From assembly GCA_016931615.1 (NCBI GenBank), contig JAFGEL010000082.1, positions 1 through 39,698 on the forward strand: a stretch of DNA of 39,698 nucleotides. Direction: 5' to 3'. Made by a program: the position numbers and the translations under genes. Positions 27,848 through 35,238 of the stretch are shown piece after piece; position 1 is the first letter of the stretch, and every line of letters starts with the position of its first letter. The DNA comes from Desulfuromonadales bacterium (GTDB lineage: Bacteria > Desulfobacterota > Desulfuromonadia > Desulfuromonadales > Geopsychrobacteraceae). Under the pieces are notes generated by a model. That model saw only the letters and a list, made by a program, of their open reading frames with translations. It had not been told where the DNA came from and did no database searches.

Positions 27848-28276
27848 ATGAAAAGCGTATTTAAGTTTAACCCCCTTGTCTGGGCCATGATGGTGTTGTT
27901 TGTATTGACTCCGGTTGCCTTTGATCTGTCGACCGCGACCCTGGTTTCTCAGTCCGCGTTCGCCAAAGGTGGAGCTGGTGGAGCTGGTGGAGCTGGTGGA
28001 GCTGGTGGAGCTGGTGGAGCTGGTGGAGCTGGTGGAGCTGGTGGAGCTGGTGACAACGCAGGGGCAGCCCAGGGCTTGGGAGCACAAGCTCAGGCGATGA
28101 CGCAAACTCAACCGCAAAACCAGCATCAACATCGCAACATGCATCAGCATCAAGTCAATCAGTCGGTTAATGAAGACGTAGCCCAGGTCAGGGATCAGGT
28201 CCGCAGCCGTGTTCAGGATCCTGAAACTCATGATGAAGTGGCCACAGAGGTAGAGACTCAAGTCGTTTCCGATTAA
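27848..28276 (+). CDS. Secreted protein with nine-fold GAG repeat and His/Gln-rich tail, function unknown
   Basis: 142 residues. A signal peptide (about 1-39) has a long hydrophobic core and the cleavage site AFA-K at 39/40. Residues 42-68 are nine exact GAG tripeptides. Then comes a Gln/Ala region and a His/Gln/Asn stretch (NQHQHRNMHQHQVNQS) that could bind metal, and an acidic, helical C-terminus (RSRVQDPETHDEVATEVETQ). A strong AAAGGAGAG site and a near-perfect terminator show it is a well-expressed single gene. No enzyme motif is seen. A structural or metal-binding envelope role is conjecture. Confidence 0.85.
   Translation: MKSVFKFNPLVWAMMVLFVLTPVAFDLSTATLVSQSAFAKGGAGGAGGAGGAGGAGGAGGAGGAGGAGDNAGAAQGLGAQAQAMTQTQPQNQHQHRNMHQHQVNQSVNEDVAQVRDQVRSRVQDPETHDEVATEVETQVVSD
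27971..28051 (+). repeat. Perfect 9-bp tandem repeat, nine copies
   Basis: The unit GGAGCTGGT occurs nine times without a single change, encoding (Gly-Ala-Gly)9 in the secreted protein. Because the unit is a multiple of three, gain or loss of copies changes protein length but not reading frame. Confidence 0.97.
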
Positions 28277-28301
28277 TTTTTGTAGACGACAGTTCTTTTT
28301 T

Positions 28302-28338
28302 AACCGCACGTTCTCAATTGAACGTGCGGTTTTTTTTT
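28302..28338 (+). terminator. Rho-independent terminator of the glycine-rich gene
   Basis: AACCGCACGTTC (28302-28313) pairs perfectly with GAACGTGCGGTT (28320-28331) and is followed by a run of T to 28338. It sits 25 bases after the stop. The next 231 bases up to cysK hold no gene. Confidence 0.95.
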
Positions 28339-28569
28339 GTCACACATCTTGGGTAATGGTTCAGCCATCCATTTCAGCTCTATTCACTTCCCTTTATGTT
28401 GCTGCCAGTTCCGATTTTTCCCCATTATGGCAGGCCAAATATTTCAGCCGTTTGTTGATTTGTTTGGTGGGTTAATCTATATTCAAAAAAGTGTGTTGAC
28501 CGCTTGGTGCATAACTTCATCCTTTTCAGCACAACACAAACACTTAATTTTCACATATGGAGACCATTT

Positions 28570-29526
28570 ATGAGCCAGGTTTTCGTGGACAATTCTCTCT
28601 CAATCGGCCGTACTCCTCTGGTGCGCCTGCACCGTGTTATCGATGCTGGTGGAGCACAGGTTTTTGCAAAAATTGAAGGACGTAACCCGGCCTATTCGGT
28701 GAAATGTCGTATCGGTGCATCGATGGTCTGGGACGCTTTGCAGAAAGGGACATTGAAGCCGGGAATGGAAATCGTTGAGCCGACCAGCGGCAACACGGGA
28801 ATTGCCCTGGCTTTTGTGGCAGCCTCAAAGGGCATTCCGATTACTTTGACCATGCCTGAGACGATGAGTCTTGAACGGCGCAAGATATTAAAAGCGTTTG
28901 GAGCCAACCTGATCTTGACGCCGGGAAGCAAGGGTATGGCTGGAGCTGTCAATGAAGCCGAGAAGATGGCCGAGGCTCAGCCTGAACGCTATTTACTTCT
29001 GCATCAGTTCAAAAATCCTGCAAATCCAGAAATTCATGTCAAAACCACCGGCCCGGAGATCTGGAATGATCTTGACGGCCAGATTGATGTTCTGGTCTCG
29101 GGGGTCGGGACCGGCGGAACGATTTCCGGCCTGTCGCGATATTTCAAACAGATCCGGGAGCGTGCCATAATCTCGGTTGCCGTGGAACCAGCGGACAGCC
29201 CGGTGATCAGTCAACATCTGGCCGGTGAAATGCTCCAGCCGGGGCCCCATAAGATTCAGGGGATCGGTGCCGGATTTATTCCCGATACCCTGGACCTTGA
29301 CCTTGTCGACCGCGTTGAACTGGTAACCAATGAGGAGGCTTACGATTTTGCCCGAAGGCTGGCAAAAGAGGAGGGGATTCTGGCGGGGATTTCCTGTGGA
29401 GCGGCGACCGCTGTCGCGGCAAGGATTTCACGGCAAGCTGAATTTTCCGGGAAGAATATTGTCGTTATTCTGCCTGATTCCGGTGAACGCTATCTGAGCA
29501 GTGACCTCTTTTCCGATAACTCTTAA
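28570..29526 (+). CDS. cysK: Cysteine synthase A (O-acetylserine sulfhydrylase)
   Basis: 318-residue PLP enzyme making cysteine from O-acetylserine and sulfide. ATG 28570 is set by ATGGAGA upstream and by homology of the start ([20 protein letters not shown]) to E. coli CysK. The PLP lysine is in [14 protein letters not shown], the substrate loop in [16 protein letters not shown], the PLP-phosphate loop in [18 protein letters not shown], and the end is [17 protein letters not shown]. Close to the E. coli protein along its whole length, which favours cysK over cysM. Single gene; a TTGACC (28496-28501) upstream might be a -35 but no -10 fits well. Confidence 0.95.
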   Translation: MSQVFVDNSLSIGRTPLVRLHRVIDAGGAQVFAKIEGRNPAYSVKCRIGASMVWDALQKGTLKPGMEIVEPTSGNTGIALAFVAASKGIPITLTMPETMSLERRKILKAFGANLILTPGSKGMAGAVNEAEKMAEAQPERYLLLHQFKNPANPEIHVKTTGPEIWNDLDGQIDVLVSGVGTGGTISGLSRYFKQIRERAIISVAVEPADSPVISQHLAGEMLQPGPHKIQGIGAGFIPDTLDLDLVDRVELVTNEEAYDFARRLAKEEGILAGISCGAATAVAARISRQAEFSGKNIVVILPDSGERYLSSDLFSDNS

Positions 29527-29628
29527 TCTGCTGTATGCAATCAAGACAGGTGTGTCGCTGCTCTGGGCCCGGTTTTTGTGCCTGCGGTTCAGCTGATAAC
29601 TGCCATATTTTTTTCAAGAGGCTAATTG

Positions 29629-31419
29629 ATGTATGAGTCCAACCGCGAGGCTCAGCCCGGCGTGAGTGAGCTGAAAGACAGTCTTCTGAGTGTTGCCGCC
29701 AGTCTTGACGTTCTTGACGGGGAATATGCCGAGTATAAAAAACAGCTTCATCATCTGCATGAACGACTGGTCGAAGGGCAGTTTCGCCTGGCCGTTCTCG
29801 GTCAGTTCAAACGGGGCAAGAGTACTCTGCTGAATGCCCTGCTAGGCGAATATCTGCTGCCGACCGATATCCTGCCGGTCACCGCTATTCCGACCTTTAT
29901 CCGTTATTCCCCCGAAATTTCGGCATGCGTGTACTTTTCTTCGGACCGGCCCCCTGAGGTGTTTACCCTGACGGAATATTCATCATTGGCGGATTTTCTG
30001 GTTGAATTTGTGACCGAAGCCGGAAATCCGCATAATCAGCACCAGGTCGAACGGGTTGAGATCGGACATCCGGCAAAGCTGTTGCAACAGGGCGTTATTC
30101 TGATCGACACTCCGGGGATCGGCTCGACTCACAGGCACAATACCGAGGTGGCCTATCAGATTCTTCCCCAATGCGATGCTGCCCTGTTCCTGGTATCTCC
30201 TGACCCGCCGATTACTGAGGTCGAACTGGATTATCTGAAGGAGATCTGTCAGCAACTGCCGAGAACGTTTTACCTGCTGAATAAGATCGATTTTCTCAGT
30301 GAGCCGGAGCAGATTGCGTCGCTCAAATTTCTTGCTGACCAGTTGGCGTCGTTGCTGCAGGGGCCGCCCCAGATTCTTCCTGTCTCAGCTCGAAAGGGGC
30401 TTGAAGCACGGGTGGCTGGTGATCAGCAGGGCTGGAAAGAGAGTGGCATGCAGCAGGTTGATCAGAACCTGATTGATTTTTTTGCCCGTGAGAAACAACA
30501 GACCCTCGAAAGCTCCATTCGCCGAAGACTGTCTGATCAGCTGAGCCATATCAGCCTGCAATTGCAGCTTTCGCTCAGCGCCCTCAAATTGTCGGAAGAT
30601 GAATTAAATCAGCGGATTGAAAAATTTCGCCAGTCCCTGCCCGATGTGGAAAGGGAAAAACTGGCTTCTGAGGATATGCTTTCGGGAGACCTGAAACGTA
30701 TCGAGCTAAAGCTCGGCAAGGAGGTCGAAGGTGTCCGTCAGCAGGCCAAAGAGGCAATCCTGACAAAATTAGAAAGTTACTTTCAGACGATATCCGACAC
30801 CGAAACCCTCGAGCGGATGGTCCGTGATGAGCTGAGTGTGCAGATTCCCCAGTTCTTCTCTGTGCAAATGCGACGTGTAAATGAACTTATTCATAAAGAC
30901 GCCACCGATCTTCTGAGCCTGCATCAGAACCGCAGCAACACCTTGATAGAGAAAGTTCGTCAGAATGCCGCGGACCTTTTCAGCATTCCTTACCGGGCGC
31001 CATCGGCTCATGATTCTTATGCGACCTTTGCCACGCCGAGTTGGGATCGCTCCCTGTTTATCTCGGATATGGATCCGCTGGGGCAGAAACTGTCGCGTAA
31101 ATTTTTAACCTATAAATTTCGCCACCGGCGGACGATCTCCAGGTTGCGTGAAGAGGGGCGTAGATTAATTAATCAGAACGTTGAGCAGATCAACTGGACT
31201 CTCAGACGGGGGCTCGATGAGAGTTTTCGTCAGTTTGGGGCCGATCTCGCTGAACAGCTTGATCGTACGATCTCTGCGACCCGGGCGGCGATGGAAGTTG
31301 CGCTGCAAAAAAGTGAAGAACAGGGCTATGCTACGGTCAGCCAGGAAGTGAAGTTGAAACAGGTTCTGGACCAGGTGACACAGGTCTCCGTTCAGGTGGA
31401 TGAGGCTGTTTCGACCTGA
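29629..31419 (+). CDS. Bacterial dynamin-like GTPase
   Basis: 596 residues. ATG 29629 follows AAGAGG. The Dynamin_N-type GTPase domain (about 45-260) has the P-loop GQFKRGKSTLLNALLGE, switch-1 threonines in LPVTAIPTFIRY, G3 DTPGIGSTHRHN and G4 NKIDFL. A long alpha-helical region follows (about 285-596) with coiled-coil character (e.g. SHISLQLQLSLSALKLSEDE and near the C-terminus). There is no clear membrane paddle helix pair. Such proteins act at membranes in fusion, fission or stress protection; the role here is unknown. Dynamin-like proteins often come in pairs, but only one is seen. Convergent with RNase E/G. Confidence 0.88.
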   Translation: MYESNREAQPGVSELKDSLLSVAASLDVLDGEYAEYKKQLHHLHERLVEGQFRLAVLGQFKRGKSTLLNALLGEYLLPTDILPVTAIPTFIRYSPEISACVYFSSDRPPEVFTLTEYSSLADFLVEFVTEAGNPHNQHQVERVEIGHPAKLLQQGVILIDTPGIGSTHRHNTEVAYQILPQCDAALFLVSPDPPITEVELDYLKEICQQLPRTFYLLNKIDFLSEPEQIASLKFLADQLASLLQGPPQILPVSARKGLEARVAGDQQGWKESGMQQVDQNLIDFFAREKQQTLESSIRRRLSDQLSHISLQLQLSLSALKLSEDELNQRIEKFRQSLPDVEREKLASEDMLSGDLKRIELKLGKEVEGVRQQAKEAILTKLESYFQTISDTETLERMVRDELSVQIPQFFSVQMRRVNELIHKDATDLLSLHQNRSNTLIEKVRQNAADLFSIPYRAPSAHDSYATFATPSWDRSLFISDMDPLGQKLSRKFLTYKFRHRRTISRLREEGRRLINQNVEQINWTLRRGLDESFRQFGADLAEQLDRTISATRAAMEVALQKSEEQGYATVSQEVKLKQVLDQVTQVSVQVDEAVST

Positions 31420-31450
31420 AGCGGATTTTTTGCTGATGTGTTACTCTTCG

Positions 31451-31465
31451 GCCCAGACCCTGGGC
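31451..31465 (+). terminator. Weak hairpin between the dynamin-like and RNase E/G genes
   Basis: GCCCAG (31451-31456), three-base loop, CTGGGC (31460-31465), followed by GCTTTCCTTTT. It lies in the 55-base gap between the convergent stops and may end the forward transcript; short stem and imperfect T tract. Confidence 0.35.
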
Positions 31466-31474
31466 GCTTTCCTT

Positions 31475-33991
31475 TTACTCCTTTGAGGCTTTGTCCGGTA
31501 CTGCTACTTCTGCTGCTTTGTGGTTCGTTTTGAGGCTTTTTTGTTCGCCGGAGGTTTCCCCGTCCTGGCGAGTTTGATCTTTTTTCGCTATCTTGCGTGG
31601 CCGTCTTTTAGGTTTGTCCCCGGCGCTCACAGCGGCGCCGGCGGGGGCTCCTTCATCAGCTGTGGATTTTTCTTTGCCTTGAGGCTTTTCCCCGGCACTT
31701 TCTTTCGGTTCTTGGGTTTTACGCCCTGTTCTCCTTTTAGGCTGAGGTTTTGAGTCTGTTGAGCCTGGTTCTGACAAGGGCGCTTGAGTTTCTGTTTCCG
31801 TATTTTTGGGTGCGGGCGCTTTTGTGCTTGTCCTGCGGCGTTTGGCCTGCGGTTTTCCCGCGGGGTCATGGGCAGGTATCTCTTCAGGGCTGTCCGTTTT
31901 GACCTGTGGTTCCGCTTGAGCCTTTTTCCTCGTCGTTCTGCGTGGTTTTTTCGCCGGTGTTGTTTTGGCCACAGCGGTTTCCGCCAGTTGGGTTTCAGCT
32001 GGAGATTGTTGCTCCGGCTCCTTCTGCTGAGTTTGTTGCGGCCCAGTTTCTTCGGCTTCAGAGCCTGGTGCTTTGACAGAGCCTGCTTCCGTTTGAGGTT
32101 TTTGAGCAGGCTTTTTCCGTGCCGGGCGACGCGTCCGGCGCTTGGGTTTTTCCTGCTCCTTGGGCGGCTCCTGTTCAGGTTGCTCTGCCGTTGGAACAGG
32201 GACCTCTTCAGGGGCTTCTACCTCGATCTGGACAGGTGTCTGTGCTGCCGGCGCGAGGCTGTCAGTTTCGGGTTGCTGTGGCTGGCTTTCCTGTTCGAGA
32301 TTTTGTTCCTGAGCAGGTACGGGTTTCTTGCGGCGTCTGCGGCGACGTTTCTTGGGAGCGTCCTCGGGGGCTTTTGTTTCCGTGGGTTCTTCACCAGGCA
32401 CTTCGGTGGTCTCTTCAGGGGTAGAGTTCTCTTTCACCTCCTGTTGGGCGGCTAGGGCGACTTCGATCTGGTTGGCGTGGGAAATCGGCATGATTTTCCG
32501 CGATTCATCTTCGGTTTTTTCACGCTTGTGGATTTCCAGTTCCAGATCGCCCGGAAGCATTTTGGCGCGACCATGGATCAGCAGCCTGAGGTTCAGTTGG
32601 CGCTCAAGATCGACAATCGCCTTGCGCTTCTGGTTGAGCAGGTAGTTGGCCACCTCAACGGGGGCTATGGCTTCAATCAATCCGATCTGGCCTTTGGATG
32701 CCGCGGTGTGGGCTTGCCGCAACAGATTCACCGCCTGGGCTTCAATGCTTTTTATTCGGCCGATCCCTTTACAATGGGGACATTCTTCATAAGCGCCGAC
32801 ACTCAAGGTCGGTTTAAGTCTTTGCCGGCTCATTTCCATCAGACCGAACTGGCTGATGCGTCCAACCGAGACTTTAGCCTTGTCATCCTTCAAAGATTTG
32901 CGCAGTTCCTGCTCTACTTCGCGGATGTTTTTCCTGTCGCGCATGTCAATGAAGTCGATAACCACTAAACCGCCGAGATCCCGCAACCGGAGTTGACGAC
33001 CGACTTCGGCAGCCGCTTCCATATTGGTTTTGATTGCCGTGGCTTCAATGCCGCTCTCGCTGGCCATTTTGCCGGAGTTGACGTCAATGGCGACCAGGGC
33101 TTCCGTCTGATCGATGACGATCGATCCTCCCGAGGGAAGTGGAATCTGGTTTTTAGAAAGACCATCGATCTGTTCTTCAATCTGATAACGGGAAAAAATC
33201 GGCCGTCTTTCACGGTGACGTTTGACGAGGTGTTGCAGTTCGGGCATGACCAGAGCGAAAAAGTCGCGGGTGTCCTGGTAAACTGCTTGATCGTCAATCA
33301 GGACTTCATCCATGTCGGTGCTGAAATAGTCGCGAATGGACCGGATTGTCAGGTTCGATTCCTGGTAGAGCTGTGCCGGAGCTTTGATCTGGTCCTGACG
33401 GGCGACTATGCCTTCGTAAAGACGGACAAGGTAGTCGAAATCACGTTTCAGTTCGTCCTTGTCTTTGCCGATACCCGCAGTGCGGACGATATAGCCCATA
33501 TTCTCAGGCAGATCGAGCTCAGCCATAGTGCGTTTAAGCTTTTTGCGCTCCGACTCGTCGGTGATCTTTCTTGAAACGCCCTTGGTCGTGCTGTCAGGCA
33601 TCAGGACCATATAACGACCGGGAATCGATAAAAAGGTCGTCAGTGCTGCCCCTTTGTTGCCCCGTTCTTCTTTGACGATCTGGACAAGGATTTCCTGACC
33701 GCGGTTGAGGATGTCGGCTATGCGGGGACGACTTTTTGATTCATCCTTATTGGGGTAGATACTGGGATGGATTTCACCGATCTGTAGAAAACCGAGCTTT
33801 TCCGCGCCATAATCGACAAAAGCGGCCTGCAGCCCGGTCTCAACCCGAACGACAACCGCTTTGTAAATATTTCCCTTGGTCTGTTCTTTGCCGGCGAGCT
33901 CGATATCAAGCTCACTGAGGACACCATCAACGACAATCGCCACCCGGTTTTCCTCCGGGTGGGAGGCATTGATCAACATCTTTTTGCTCAT
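31475..33991 (-). CDS. Ribonuclease E/G family endoribonuclease with long disordered C-terminal tail
   Basis: 838 residues (start moved to MSKKMLINASHPEENRVAIV; GAAAGG precedes it, and the upstream 13 codons lack a site). It processes rRNA and degrades mRNA. The S1 RNA-binding domain (about 35-120) and the catalytic RNase E/G domain have the Mg-binding aspartates in VAIDVNSGKM and VVIDFIDMRD, and the zinc-link motif CPHCKGIGRI near residue 402. From about 520 to the end the protein is low-complexity, full of Pro, Glu, Gln and clusters of Lys/Arg (KKRRRRRRKK, KPKRRTRRPARKK, KPKRRPRKIAKK), as in RNase E scaffolds that bind RNA and partner proteins. The tail makes it RNase E-like in plan, though tail position differs between families. 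Confidence 0.95.
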   Translation of the reverse strand: MSKKMLINASHPEENRVAIVVDGVLSELDIELAGKEQTKGNIYKAVVVRVETGLQAAFVDYGAEKLGFLQIGEIHPSIYPNKDESKSRPRIADILNRGQEILVQIVKEERGNKGAALTTFLSIPGRYMVLMPDSTTKGVSRKITDESERKKLKRTMAELDLPENMGYIVRTAGIGKDKDELKRDFDYLVRLYEGIVARQDQIKAPAQLYQESNLTIRSIRDYFSTDMDEVLIDDQAVYQDTRDFFALVMPELQHLVKRHRERRPIFSRYQIEEQIDGLSKNQIPLPSGGSIVIDQTEALVAIDVNSGKMASESGIEATAIKTNMEAAAEVGRQLRLRDLGGLVVIDFIDMRDRKNIREVEQELRKSLKDDKAKVSVGRISQFGLMEMSRQRLKPTLSVGAYEECPHCKGIGRIKSIEAQAVNLLRQAHTAASKGQIGLIEAIAPVEVANYLLNQKRKAIVDLERQLNLRLLIHGRAKMLPGDLELEIHKREKTEDESRKIMPISHANQIEVALAAQQEVKENSTPEETTEVPGEEPTETKAPEDAPKKRRRRRRKKPVPAQEQNLEQESQPQQPETDSLAPAAQTPVQIEVEAPEEVPVPTAEQPEQEPPKEQEKPKRRTRRPARKKPAQKPQTEAGSVKAPGSEAEETGPQQTQQKEPEQQSPAETQLAETAVAKTTPAKKPRRTTRKKAQAEPQVKTDSPEEIPAHDPAGKPQAKRRRTSTKAPAPKNTETETQAPLSEPGSTDSKPQPKRRTGRKTQEPKESAGEKPQGKEKSTADEGAPAGAAVSAGDKPKRRPRKIAKKDQTRQDGETSGEQKSLKTNHKAAEVAVPDKASKE

Positions 33992-34169
33992 TTTTTTAAA
34001 CCTTTCGGCACGCTGTTCACAGCGGCTCACTCCGGAAGTTCTTCAAGAGACCTCTCCGCGGTTGCGGGGTCATCCTGAAGGTCTGTGCCGGTTAAAGTGT
34101 TGGTGTTGCAGCCCGTTCCCCTCTGAAATGGCTGCGGAAACTGTAAAAACTGAACTCTATTTACGCGTT

Positions 34170-34199
34170 CCGGTCTCTACGCTCAGCAGCGGAGACCGG
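34170..34199 (-). promoter_or_regulatory. Hairpin in the 5' leader of the RNase E/G gene
   Basis: CCGGTCTC (34170-34177) pairs with GAGACCGG (34192-34199); inside, CGCT pairs with AGCG around a CAGC loop, with a TA bulge. If transcription starts near 34216 (see the -10 at 34223-34228), this stem lies at the 5' end of a leader of about 225 bases. E. coli rne is autoregulated through leader hairpins, so a similar role is possible. Confidence 0.45.
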
Positions 34200-34222
34200 T
34201 AAAATTCGTTACTAATCAAAGC

Positions 34223-34228
34223 ATTATA
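34223..34228 (-). promoter_or_regulatory. -10 element for the RNase E/G gene
   Basis: Perfect TATAAT on the minus strand, part of the 13-mer TATCGGTTATAAT that recurs in the opposite direction at 34311-34323. No clear -35. The gap 34031-34388 between the divergent genes holds these two -10 sites, the leader hairpin and no gene. Confidence 0.45.
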
Positions 34229-34317
34229 ACCGATATGCTGAACAATAGATACTTTTAATTGCCGGTTCTAAGTGGCGGATTGGAATGAGTTTTTATGCGG
34301 ATTCGGTCTTTATCGGT

Positions 34318-34323
34318 TATAAT
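34318..34323 (+). promoter_or_regulatory. -10 element for the cytidylate-kinase-like gene
   Basis: Perfect TATAAT, preceded by TATCGGT exactly as at the divergent site. No obvious -35 is present at 16-18 bases. The start codon is 65 bases downstream, after AAAGGAGG. Confidence 0.45.
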
Positions 34324-34388
34324 CAAAAGACCGAAGAGAAGGAATATGATCATTCAGCACTCAATTCCCAGCCGGAAAGGAGGCCACC

Positions 34389-35084
34389 ATGGTTCTGAAA
34401 AACTTCTGGACTCCCCAACTCGAAGCGAAACTTCAAGCCTGGCACAGGCTGCAACAGGTCGCCGATGGAGCAAAACCAGCGCCCTGTTTTACCATTGCTC
34501 GTGAATTTGGCTGTCAGGCTTATCCGTTGGCGGAAAATCTCGTCAAGCGTCTCAATACCCGGGTGGCCGGCGATCCCTGGGTGATCATCGGCCGGGAAAT
34601 CCTTGACCGCGTTGCGGAGCTGTCGGGCTATAGCGTCGCGCAGATAGAAAAATCCCAGGACACCCCATCATCGCTCAAAGCTATTTTTGCTATGTTTCTC
34701 GATACCAGCCACGCAGAGGAAACAGAAGTTTTCACACATATGCGCACTGTCATCAGGGAGTTTGCCCGGCGCGGCAATTGTGTACTGATCGGGCGGGGTG
34801 CCGTTTTTGCGACGCAGGACCTGCCTAATTGCATCCATTTGCGCCTTGTGGCGCCCCAACGTTTTCGCGTTGAAAAAATCATGAAGGTCCATTCTCTTAC
34901 GGCAAGAGAAGCTGAAAAGTATATTGAACTCCATCAGCAGCAGCGCGACGATTTTGTCAGACGTTTTGCTGAGGGACGGATTGATGATCCGAAAATTTAC
35001 CACCTGGTAATTAATAACAGCCGTATGAGTGTTGAGAATATTGCCGAACTGGCTGAGGAATATATGATTCGTTATCTCGATTGA
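34389..35084 (+). CDS. Cytidylate kinase-like family protein
   Basis: 231 residues, preceded by a near-perfect AAAGGAGG site. It belongs to the Cytidylate_kin2-type P-loop proteins common in deltaproteobacteria. The N-terminal nucleotide-binding region reads FTIAREFGCQAYPLAENLVK, where the usual Gly-rich loop (REFGSGG) is replaced by REFGCQAYP. Later there are VIGREILDRVAELSGYS, a Rossmann-like GNCVLIGRGAVF, the Arg-rich lid RFRVEKIMKVHSLTAREAEKYI and the Asp-rich end FAEGRIDDPKIYHLVIN. The changed loop makes true CMP kinase activity doubtful. It has its own promoter and a terminator. Confidence 0.85.
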   Translation: MVLKNFWTPQLEAKLQAWHRLQQVADGAKPAPCFTIAREFGCQAYPLAENLVKRLNTRVAGDPWVIIGREILDRVAELSGYSVAQIEKSQDTPSSLKAIFAMFLDTSHAEETEVFTHMRTVIREFARRGNCVLIGRGAVFATQDLPNCIHLRLVAPQRFRVEKIMKVHSLTAREAEKYIELHQQQRDDFVRRFAEGRIDDPKIYHLVINNSRMSVENIAELAEEYMIRYLD

Positions 35085-35128
35085 CCCGGCACTCGGCGTT
35101 CATGGGCGCCGGACAGTCAGGTTTTTTC

Positions 35129-35162
35129 GGAGGTCTTGTGCTCGACAGGATCTCCTTTTTTT
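35129..35162 (+). terminator. Rho-independent terminator after the cytidylate-kinase-like gene
   Basis: GGAGGTCTTGT (35129-35139) pairs with ACAGGATCTCC (35145-35155; two G.T pairs) around a GCTCG loop, followed by seven T. Confidence 0.75.
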
Positions 35163-35188
35163 GTGTGCTTTCAGCCGATGGGGCTTTG

Positions 35189-35197
35189 TGCTATAAG
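35189..35197 (+). promoter_or_regulatory. Extended -10 promoter of the ABC-F gene
   Basis: TGC-TATAAG, an extended -10 between the preceding terminator and the ATG at 35239. A weak -35 (TTTCAG, 35169-35174) is 17 bases upstream. Confidence 0.45.
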
Positions 35198-35238
35198 TGC
35201 GAACTTTACCCGTTCAGTCCCAGGGATGTAGATCAGCG

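Noticed and set aside
27971..28051. CRISPR-like array
   Set aside because: Units are 9 bp, directly abutting with no spacers and in frame with a secreted protein; a coding microsatellite.
27815..28309. Minus-strand frame with Ser-Thr-Ser repeats opposite the GAG-repeat gene
   Set aside because: The 9-bp repeat keeps all six frames open; only the forward frame has a signal peptide, ribosome binding site and terminator.
31784..32455. Long Arg/Phe-rich plus-strand frames opposite the RNase E/G tail
   Set aside because: Low-complexity mirror of the Lys/Arg/Pro/Glu-rich tail; no start signals.
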